In this document: piece after piece, positions 57,301-64,000 of the stretch
How the letters are laid out: each line of letters begins with the position of its first letter
How positions within the stretch are numbered: position 1 is the stretch's first letter
NCBI GenBank assembly: GCA_023402275.1
Contig: JAEXCH010000006.1
Coordinates: 20,742 to 84,741 of the forward strand
Direction: 5' to 3'
Source of the DNA: Methanobacteriota archaeon
GTDB lineage: Archaea > Thermoplasmatota > Thermoplasmata > Methanomassiliicoccales > Methanomethylophilaceae
DNA: 64,000 nucleotides
The notes under the pieces: model-generated
Told to the model about the DNA's origin: nothing
Seen by the model: the letters and a program-made list of their open reading frames with translations, nothing else
Databases searched by the model: none
Program-made: the position numbers and the translations under genes

Positions 57301-60300
57301 CGGTTCCCGCGCAGGCGGTATAGCAGGGTCCATCGTCCCGACAAGTACCGGGCAGTTCACAAGATGCTTCAACACAGGAGAGGTAGTTGGAGTGACCATG
57401 GCAGGTGGCATAGTCGGAATGGGTTCTACAATACCTATCACGAATTGTTACAATACGGGAAATGTGACCACTACGGGGAAGTCCCCCAACCAGCATTCAT
57501 ATGCTGGAGGTATAGTAGGATACACTAATGCCTCTGCAGCATCTCAGTGTTATAACACCGGTACGATATCAGGGATAGCGGACTATGTTGGGGCAATAGG
57601 TTCATCCAGCTACACATCATATCCTACAACGTATTATCTGGCCGGTTCTGCCCCGGAATCCGGAGGCGGTGTATCAAAGACATCTGGAGAGATGATCCAG
57701 GCTTCCACATATTCAGGATGGAACACTTCAACGATATGGAACATCGAGAACGGTTCGTATCCGACCTTGAAGTTCATGGATATCATTCCTACAGAGATCA
57801 CCATCGTGCAACACCCGGCAGAGCAGATCGTCAATGAAGGCGGGACTGCTGTATTCAGGGTATTGGTGGATGGGACCCCCACAAGTTACCAATGGTATGT
57901 AAGCACGAACAATGGACTGACATGGGCGACCATGAGCGGAGAGAACGATACTATTCTGACCATTGAGGATGCATCACTTTCCGATAATGGGAACCTGTAC
58001 CACTGCGAGATATTTTCCGATTCGAATAAGGTGTATTCAACATCCGCAAAACTGTATGTGAAGGATAGAGTATACGAGGTTACCACATCAACAACCACGG
58101 ACAACAACTACGCCGGGACAGGAGGATTCGTTCATCCCGGTAATGTCGTATCTGTCGTAGGAGGAGATACCCAGAGGTTCAATGTGATCCCGAGAGGATG
58201 GGATTTGTTCTATCTTAAGGATGTTCTGATCGACGGAGTGTCCGTGCCAAGCGATGTACTATCCCAGATAGCAGCAAATGGGTACATCGATATAAACAAC
58301 GTGAACGGCAACCATAACCTAGTTGCGGTCTTCAGCCAGCATACGCTTTTCATAACCGAACAGCCGGATGATTCGTACATAACCATGAAAGAGAATGCGG
58401 TCTTCACGGTCAATGCGAGGTCCACACAAGGATCGGTCGTTTACATATGGCAACATCACGATGGAACAGATTGGGCGCCTATAACAAAGGGAATGGGTAT
58501 GGACACCAGCATGCTGGTGGTATCACCTTCTGATTTCCCTGATGGCACAAGATTCAGATGTATGGTATCAAACGATCTGGAGACCATAATCACACAAGAG
58601 GCAAAGATAATAATCGGCCAGAATGAGGTACATTATGTTTCCAGTATAGAGGACCTCATGAAGATAGGTGTGGATCCAAATTGGAAAATAACAGATACCT
58701 ACATACAAACCGCAGACATAAATTTCAAAACGACCGAGGCGCAAGCCTATCTCGACTCGGTTGGAAGAGGATGGATGATCCAAGCCATACCTGAATATAA
58801 TTCGGATGGTACCCTGACGGTCTATCTGAAACACAGGGACAGCAGCGTTGGAACGTGGGTAGATTGGACCGGGCAAAATCTGACATATTACTTTGGAGGT
58901 ATGGCAACCAGCGCAGTCACCGACTCTGCTGGAAAATTCACTATCCCAAGTACCACCAGTTATGATGGTTCGATGGACATGGTTCTGATGATCGCAGGTA
59001 GCAATACATCGTATTCTTCATCCAGTTTCATATTTGCCATTGATATTGGAGCGGGCGGTACGGGACTCAGGAATTCAAAAGAAAGCTATCATCTGGGAGA
59101 TATGGACTCCATATATTACTTCCAAGGGGTATATGATGGAGCTGGTCACTCTATAATGGGCCTCGACATAGCCGATTCTAGATCTGGAATTGGTCTGTTT
59201 GGTAATGCAAGTCAGAATTTTGACGTAAAGAACATCTTCCGCATAGGCGGTTCGACTGCAAGTAACGGTTCAAGTGTAGGCGGAATAGTAGGTGGCGCCT
59301 CAGGATACACTATCCAGAATTGTTACAATACCGGAATAGTTTATGGAAGTAATACCGTTGGAGGAATAACTGGTAGGGCCAATGACCTATACAACTGTTA
59401 TAATTATGGAACAGTCTCAGGAAGAGGTCAATGGGTGGGTGGCCTTGTAGGTATATTGGATGGGAATGCCAGCGATTGTTATAATCACGGTGATGTAGGG
59501 AATGGAACTCACCTTGTCGGTGGGTTGATAGGATTGGCTCAGGGAGGCACATACATAGAAAACTGCCAAAATACAGGCTCGGTATATGGAACAGCCAATA
59601 GTATAGCAGGTATAGCGGGTAGTGCAGCAGGTCTAACGGTCAGCAATTGTTATAACACAGGAAATGTGAAGGGGACCACAGGGTCCAATATCGGTGGAGT
59701 GACCGGGCAGGCAACTTCTGTCATTAACTGTTATAATTTAGGAATGATAACTGGTAGCGGCGGTACAATTGGTGGAGTGGTTGGAAGGGCAACCACAGTA
59801 GAAAATTGTTATAATTTAGGGGATGTCAAAGGCGGTTATCAGTGGACAGGCGGAATAGCAGGTATTATGGACCCTCCAGGGTTGGTCCAAGACTGCTACA
59901 ACAGAGGGACGGTCACGGGCGGTACATGGTATACTGCTGGAATAGTGGGATCCGGATCCGCAGAAAGATGTTATAACACCGGTACAGTGAGTGCTACAGG
60001 ATCCGGAATAGGAGCAATAGTGGGCACAGGCACCGTCAATGATTGTTACTATCTCGAAGGAGTCGCTCCGGCAGCCGGAGGAGGAACATCAAAGACCAGC
60101 GATGAACTCAAACTCCAATCCACATATTCAAATTGGGATTTCAGTACAAAATGGAATCTTCCAATGGGTTCTTTAAATGATGGATATCCAACTCTGAGGG
60201 AAGGGGCAACATCCTCTCCGATGTCAATACTGAAGCATCCCAATGATGTTACTGGCAAGGTCGGCGATCATGCTATCTTCACTGTTCTGATAAGCGGAAT

Positions 60301-63300
60301 ACCAACATCATATCAATGGCAGATAAGTACGAACAATGGAACATCATGGACAGACATTCCCAATGCCACCGGATCGACCTATCTTGTTGATAATATAAAT
60401 CTGGGAATGAATGGTAATCAATACAGATGTGTTATCGCCAATGATATCCAATCGTTGACCACACTGGAGGCAACGTTGACCGTAGTGCAGAATCTTTGGG
60501 AGATCGAGACATCCGTATCCACCGTGGATACATCCTTCCAAGGAACCGGAGGATTCGTATATCCTGGAGGAACGGTCAAAGTTCTGGATGGTCAGGATCA
60601 AACATTCTACTTTGCTCCAAGGTCTTGGAATGATTTCATACTGAAGGATGTGAAGGTCGACGGGGTTTCTGTCGATCAGAGCACACTGGATCAGATATTC
60701 GCTAATGGATACTACACATTCTCCAATGTCACGGCGAATCATACGATCGAGGCGGTATATCAGGAAACAACACTATTCATAACAGAATATCCGCAAGACT
60801 CACACATCAACATCAGAGAGAATGGTATATTCAAAGTGGATGCAAGGACCTCTGTGGGTTCAATAACCTATCTGTGGCAATATCACGATGGAACAGAGTG
60901 GGTGTCGATAACGAAAGGTATGGGCATGAACACCAAGATGTTGGTCGTGTCCCCTTCGGATTTCGCAGCAGGATCCGAGTTCAGGTGTGTCGTATCAAAT
61001 GGAACTGAGACCATATATGTCGGATCCGTGTTCTTGAATTATTCGGAGAATACAACTCATCTCGTCTCTACTGTGGACGATCTTCTGAAGATAGGAACAG
61101 GAACGGACGGCTGGGATCACAACCACACATACATTCAGACCCAGGATATCGTTTTCACATTGACACTGAATCGTGAACCTGTCAAGCCGACACAGAACAG
61201 CAGTGTGTTCACAGGTACCTACGACGGTAACGGATACAGGATGATCGGACTTACAACGACGTCCTCTGCAGGAGTATTCTATTCTGTTGCAGGGACTGTC
61301 AAGAACCTTGGCGTTGTCGAAGCATCTTTGGACGCAGCAGGATACATTGCAGGAGGTGGGATAGCCCGATATATCACCGGTTCTACTACCATTGATAATT
61401 GCTACTTTTCGGGGTCAGTGACCGCAAACGGAAACTCCGGAGGATTGGTCGGTGAAATATTAGGTGGAGGTAATGTGACAATAACCAATAGTCATGCCTC
61501 CGGAACAGTAATGGGCAATATGGGATATGCGGGTGGACTCATAGCAGCAGTAAGCGCTACCCCTGTAACACTCAACAATTGCTACAATGCATGCAGTGTG
61601 GATGTTACGGCAGGTTCCACATTGGGCTATATCGGAGGATTGGTCGCTACAGGTTCGAACATCACACTGATAAACTGCCACAATGAAGGTCCCATCGGCC
61701 TCAATGCCAACAAGAGATACGCAGGGGGCCTCATAGGTAACACGGGGTCATCCACAACGATCATCAGTTGTTACAACACGGGAGAGGTTCGCGGTTCTAG
61801 CGATGTAGGCGGTCTTGTAGGAAATATGAATATGTCCTCGATAACCGACTCCTACAACACAGGCAACGTCACCCGCAGTGGATCCGGCAACATTGGAGGT
61901 ATAGCAGCAACAGTAGCAGCCACCACCATTACCAATTGTTACAACATGGGCACTGTGAACGGTACAGCCGCGATATGCGGAGGCATCGTCGGTACAACCG
62001 ACTCAGCAGTTGTGAATTCTTATTTCTCTGCAGGGAACAATAACGGATACGGAACAAGTAAGGCCGCAGCCGATCTGAAACTCCAGTCCACATTCTTGGA
62101 TTGGGACTTCGATGATGTTTGGTATATCAGCAACGCTATCAACAACGGATATCCGGCACTTAGGATGTACGGCACGCCATCCGCTCTGCTGACCATTGTA
62201 CAGCATCCTGCGGATGATATGGTCGGCAATGGGGGATCAGCGACATTGGAGGTAGTGCTTAGCGGTACACCCTCCATATATCAATGGCAGTACTTTGACG
62301 GTTCTGTCTGGATCGACATAACCGATGCAAATGCCCGCACATACACAACACCCACATTATCATATCCGGGAGACAATGGCAGACAATACAGATGTGTTAT
62401 AACATCCGGGGATCAGACACTCACTACTAGTGCAGCAACGATCACGGTCGTCGAAGAAGTCTTCATGATATCAACATCCGTTTCAACCGATCCGGATTTT
62501 GAGGGAACAGGAGGTTTCATACACCCAGCAGGTGTTGTTAAGGTCGCAAAAGGGGATACGCAGAGATTCTACATCTCAGCAAGGACATGGGACGGCTTCG
62601 ACCTTATAGATGTGAAGATCGGAGGGGCAGCGGTCTCAGCCTCTGTGTTGGCCCAGATAAAGTCTGATGGTTATTTTGACCTCGTTAATGTTCAGGAGAG
62701 CAAGACCTTTGAGGCAGTATTCTCACAGAGTTACTCTGTGGATGTAACTATAGATGGTACAGGAACTGTTAATTGGGAATACAGCGACAGTTCGGACTCA
62801 GGAACAATCACCGGAACAGGAGGCACGATCAATGTACCTTACGGAAAGGGAGTGACATTCACCTATACTTCCGCAGATCCAAATGTGTTCTTGTCATGGA
62901 CCGCGATCACATGGGGGTCCGATGCGAACTCTGCATCCACAAGCATATCCATACCTGATGCCAACACTACGAATCTAAGTTTCAATGCTAACTTCTCAAC
63001 CACAGACGATACATGGAAACTTAAGCTGGTGCTCAACGGCGGAACCGCAACTGTCACATACGACAGTATGGTGTTCAACTACGTCAACATCGAGTCAGAC
63101 GGAATGAACATACCTCTTGGAAAGGAAGTCATCGTGGATCTTACTGGATCACCGGCGAACACAACGTTCGCTTATTGGTATGGTTCAGAAAACCATGACA
63201 CGGAATCATTCACCATATCCTCAACCAATACAAGGGATCTATTGTACTCAGCAAGGTTCGTAACCGATGCAGAGAAGATAACCTTGAACTTCGCATCCGA

Positions 63301-64000
63301 TCCATCGAATATAGGGGCGTCTTTCTACTTCAGAGCGGCTCCGACCGATGAGGGTATTGCTCTGGGAACAATGCCTAAGATAACCGGCGATGTGCTCATT
63401 GTGGGAAAGGGGGATTTTGTCATTATAGGCACTGATGCAACGGCCAGTTCATCGCAATACACATTCATACGTTGGATGGAAGGAACATCGGATGTATCCA
63501 ATGCCTTGATGTTCCAGATAACCGATCTGGCCACAGGTGCTTCGACAAGGAACTTCACCGCCGTATTCACGGATGATCCGGTGCAGATACGTTTCAACTC
63601 CGATCCGACCTCCATCAATCCATCATTCAAGTACAGGACCGGGTCAGGTTCTTTCGTTGAGATATTCAACAAGACCCTTACAATAGATAGGAATGAGAGT
63701 GTGGAAGTAAATGTTTCAGGATTCGGTACCAATGAATTCCTCAGATGGAAGAATTCGGCAGGTAATGTGATAAGTGTAACGGAGACATTCGATACGCCTA
63801 CGATCACCGGGGCATCGGATACCTTCACAGCTATGTTCACCACTTCAGGTAACAAAGTCACTGTGAATCTTGCCTCTAGCCCCACTGGAGCATCGATACA
63901 GTACACCATAGGAACGCTGAACCAGCAGACCTACACCGTACCCTTCGCCATGAGCAGGTCCGAGACCCTTTCGGTCACGGCACCCGCCACACTCCTGACC
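54380..64000 (+). CDS. Giant secreted adhesin-like protein with GLUG-type repeats (3' end outside window)
   Basis: An uninterrupted frame of at least 9,621 nt (3,207 codons) runs to the right edge. The start is GTG at 54380. Residues 17-37 are hydrophobic (signal peptide/anchor). Four large modules follow, each opening with a (H)YVST-V-DL--IG segment (about 54595, 56291, 58631, 61058), most continuing through YLDSIGRGWMIQ and GTYDGNGY into a beta-helix block of many NCYNTG-V-G---GGI-G repeats (GLUG type). Between blocks lie Ig-like domains (T-SYQW--S-NNG-TW, RC-ISN). From about 62740 the repeats become InlB/Listeria-Bacteroides-like. Such proteins mediate surface attachment in host-associated archaea and bacteria. 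Asn-rich N-X-S/T sites are abundant, fitting N-glycosylation. Confidence 0.85.
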   Translation, partial: MRSKSYVSGREGAIALSKLSIVFAAVLVLSLCLIPLMDGGNNSGISGPSSDGSFINPMDPRGDNELETDEIGIYSVADLAKIGNDAGYPVGGKYVQMASIDFTNTQDSAMSSYLANRGWQIKVTPDLSDSSKVVFTIQYSTNGSSWSNLNSPLDYKFGNASQTSVSPTDGKLEIPNSSSSYGQNPLVLTISGTNTAIVSDNSFVFSIEVTSAAEPKQSYHLGNFDMILGFTGTYDGNGYVIRGMDIAKAGNNTALFGAGRISNLGLEEGSTTSTGSYVAGMIANSSTTDPKTIVNCYNTGYVTGDSDVAGIISGYNPSSYYVYYSYNEGNIYGTTNVAGISSKYGAMFSYNKGDIRATGSVAGGISAYLTSGNIASCYNLGDVVAPSGYVGGIAGRSTGGAITQSYNAGDIRGSQYSGGIIGDNLGVMIQDCYNRGSVTGSSNTAGIAGYSAGTISNCYNIGEVNGGAGVGIRDGGSGAVTDSYYLNTSGSSGAGESKDPTWMKTKANYPATWDFSLVWTFNNADALNDGYPLLKINMTLFITGQPVDSNVDITTNAVFKASAKSTMGDAVYRWEVSTDGGGNWTDIEFGTGMNTNILMVSPSDYANGTLFRCVISNSEEQIITSDALLNINEDTTTHYVSTVEDLVNIGNSSINWLMSHTYIQTKDINFKTSAAQYYLDSIGRGWMIQATPEVNSDNSVTFTLEFRQNSTSAWIPWTGQALSYFFGDTTTGNATTDASGKFTVPQASSGYNGTDPMILMINGTRSSDTFRFSIEVSGGTGVKESKASYRMGDMDQKSTFSGTYDGNGYAIIGLDSMAGMFSMASAATFRNMGFEGGSSTGSGGLGATRLVNYASGNTTLGTTTLTNCYNTGTVVTLGNYAAGLISQGTGALTITNCYNTGTVTATDTYGGGIAGTILNADGSISGCYNTGAITSNNMVGGIIASYGSANISNCYNTGKITGKGVSPSEIVPEDGSRAGGIAGSIVPTSTGQFTRCFNTGEVVGVTMAGGIVGMGSTIPITNCYNTGNVTTTGKSPNQHSYAGGIVGYTNASAASQCYNTGTISGIADYVGAIGSSSYTSYPTTYYLAGSAPESGGGVSKTSGEMIQASTYSGWNTSTIWNIENGSYPTLKFMDIIPTEITIVQHPAEQIVNEGGTAVFRVLVDGTPTSYQWYVSTNNGLTWATMSGENDTILTIEDASLSDNGNLYHCEIFSDSNKVYSTSAKLYVKDRVYEVTTSTTTDNNYAGTGGFVHPGNVVSVVGGDTQRFNVIPRGWDLFYLKDVLIDGVSVPSDVLSQIAANGYIDINNVNGNHNLVAVFSQHTLFITEQPDDSYITMKENAVFTVNARSTQGSVVYIWQHHDGTDWAPITKGMGMDTSMLVVSPSDFPDGTRFRCMVSNDLETIITQEAKIIIGQNEVHYVSSIEDLMKIGVDPNWKITDTYIQTADINFKTTEAQAYLDSVGRGWMIQAIPEYNSDGTLTVYLKHRDSSVGTWVDWTGQNLTYYFGGMATSAVTDSAGKFTIPSTTSYDGSMDMVLMIAGSNTSYSSSSFIFAIDIGAGGTGLRNSKESYHLGDMDSIYYFQGVYDGAGHSIMGLDIADSRSGIGLFGNASQNFDVKNIFRIGGSTASNGSSVGGIVGGASGYTIQNCYNTGIVYGSNTVGGITGRANDLYNCYNYGTVSGRGQWVGGLVGILDGNASDCYNHGDVGNGTHLVGGLIGLAQGGTYIENCQNTGSVYGTANSIAGIAGSAAGLTVSNCYNTGNVKGTTGSNIGGVTGQATSVINCYNLGMITGSGGTIGGVVGRATTVENCYNLGDVKGGYQWTGGIAGIMDPPGLVQDCYNRGTVTGGTWYTAGIVGSGSAERCYNTGTVSATGSGIGAIVGTGTVNDCYYLEGVAPAAGGGTSKTSDELKLQSTYSNWDFSTKWNLPMGSLNDGYPTLREGATSSPMSILKHPNDVTGKVGDHAIFTVLISGIPTSYQWQISTNNGTSWTDIPNATGSTYLVDNINLGMNGNQYRCVIANDIQSLTTLEATLTVVQNLWEIETSVSTVDTSFQGTGGFVYPGGTVKVLDGQDQTFYFAPRSWNDFILKDVKVDGVSVDQSTLDQIFANGYYTFSNVTANHTIEAVYQETTLFITEYPQDSHINIRENGIFKVDARTSVGSITYLWQYHDGTEWVSITKGMGMNTKMLVVSPSDFAAGSEFRCVVSNGTETIYVGSVFLNYSENTTHLVSTVDDLLKIGTGTDGWDHNHTYIQTQDIVFTLTLNREPVKPTQNSSVFTGTYDGNGYRMIGLTTTSSAGVFYSVAGTVKNLGVVEASLDAAGYIAGGGIARYITGSTTIDNCYFSGSVTANGNSGGLVGEILGGGNVTITNSHASGTVMGNMGYAGGLIAAVSATPVTLNNCYNACSVDVTAGSTLGYIGGLVATGSNITLINCHNEGPIGLNANKRYAGGLIGNTGSSTTIISCYNTGEVRGSSDVGGLVGNMNMSSITDSYNTGNVTRSGSGNIGGIAATVAATTITNCYNMGTVNGTAAICGGIVGTTDSAVVNSYFSAGNNNGYGTSKAAADLKLQSTFLDWDFDDVWYISNAINNGYPALRMYGTPSALLTIVQHPADDMVGNGGSATLEVVLSGTPSIYQWQYFDGSVWIDITDANARTYTTPTLSYPGDNGRQYRCVITSGDQTLTTSAATITVVEEVFMISTSVSTDPDFEGTGGFIHPAGVVKVAKGDTQRFYISARTWDGFDLIDVKIGGAAVSASVLAQIKSDGYFDLVNVQESKTFEAVFSQSYSVDVTIDGTGTVNWEYSDSSDSGTITGTGGTINVPYGKGVTFTYTSADPNVFLSWTAITWGSDANSASTSISIPDANTTNLSFNANFSTTDDTWKLKLVLNGGTATVTYDSMVFNYVNIESDGMNIPLGKEVIVDLTGSPANTTFAYWYGSENHDTESFTISSTNTRDLLYSARFVTDAEKITLNFASDPSNIGASFYFRAAPTDEGIALGTMPKITGDVLIVGKGDFVIIGTDATASSSQYTFIRWMEGTSDVSNALMFQITDLATGASTRNFTAVFTDDPVQIRFNSDPTSINPSFKYRTGSGSFVEIFNKTLTIDRNESVEVNVSGFGTNEFLRWKNSAGNVISVTETFDTPTITGASDTFTAMFTTSGNKVTVNLASSPTGASIQYTIGTLNQQTYTVPFAMSRSETLSVTAPATLLT
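55150..55850 (+). repeat. GLUG-type repeat block 1
   Basis: About eight imperfect units of 20-30 residues of form NCYN-G-V-G-----GGI-G within the giant gene; likely right-handed beta-helix. Confidence 0.7.
56800..57650 (+). repeat. GLUG-type repeat block 2
   Basis: Nine or so NCYNTG units, the most regular block, with recurring tgttacaacac/tgttataacac DNA words. Confidence 0.7.
59130..60060 (+). repeat. GLUG-type repeat block 3
   Basis: About eleven NCYNTG/NCYNLG units in module 3 of the giant gene. Confidence 0.7.
61220..62050 (+). repeat. GLUG-type repeat block 4
   Basis: About eight units; this module lacks the YLDSIGRGW segment present in modules 2 and 3. Confidence 0.7.

Noticed and set aside
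54300..64000. CRISPR array or tandem DNA satellite in the right-hand region
   Set aside because: The repeated words are imperfect coding repeats of the NCYNTG type at irregular spacing inside one open frame, not identical direct repeats with unique spacers.

Overview
The window is archaeal and most likely from a host-associated methanogen of the Thermoplasmatota, order Methanomassiliicoccales. The archaeal signature is strong: an rpoH-rpoB-rpoA'-rpoA''-rpl30e-nusA operon, Cdc48/VAT, GatD/GatE, aTrm56, translin, archaeal Elp3, TATA boxes about 25-30 bp upstream of starts and several probable leaderless genes. RpoB is one unsplit chain, whereas many other methanogens split it, and bacterial-type gyrase GyrB/GyrA is present; both fit Thermoplasmatota. 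A methanogen lifestyle is suggested by a DUF531 protein, HypB and an HdrD-like iron-sulfur protein. The order-level assignment is inference; no mcr, pyl or rRNA gene lies in the window.

Layout. 1-3.9 kb: DNA repair (3' part of a large Lhr-type protein, an OGG1-type glycosylase, and an endonuclease IV-type protein transcribed away from it). 3.9-5.3 kb: tRNA-Thr and thiC. 5.4-10.1 kb: gyrB-gyrA plus a coupled two-helix membrane protein, with a promoter set in an alternating purine-pyrimidine tract. 10.1-12.8 kb: tRNA-Phe, a 54-residue protein coupled to DUF531, purM and rlmE. 12.8-17.3 kb: Lhr-like helicase and an HdrD-like protein with an extra C-terminal domain. 17.4-26.4 kb: cdc48, two PRC-barrel proteins, elp3 with a coupled regulator, trxA-trxB-regulator, HD protein-aTrm56-regulator, and two small proteins. 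26.4-26.9 kb: tRNA cluster (Asn, CAU, Lys). 27.0-35.8 kb: RNA polymerase operon. 35.8-37.6 kb: radical SAM protein and pyrF on a shared bidirectional promoter.

37.7-44.2 kb: a very large STT3/AglB-like membrane protein (1891 aa) whose canonical catalytic motifs look degenerate, followed by an overlapping membrane-anchored secreted protein. 44.2-53.3 kb: housekeeping genes again (translin, truA, purD, hypB, gatD-gatE, a HemK-type methyltransferase, a metallo-beta-lactamase fold protein, an HVO_0476-type zinc protein, a SerB-like phosphatase). 53.3-64 kb has an accessory character: a 445-bp AT-rich gap holding a candidate structured non-coding RNA with its own promoter and U-tract, a MORN-repeat protein, and a giant secreted adhesin-like gene that is open for at least 9.6 kb to the right edge.

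No insertion sequence, CRISPR array, prophage or rRNA operon was seen. The items most worth a second look are the small RNA candidate at about 53.63-53.72 kb, the STT3-like giant, the HdrD-like fusion, the gyrase promoter tract, the partial tRNA-Asn duplicate and the N-terminal extension of RpoA''.
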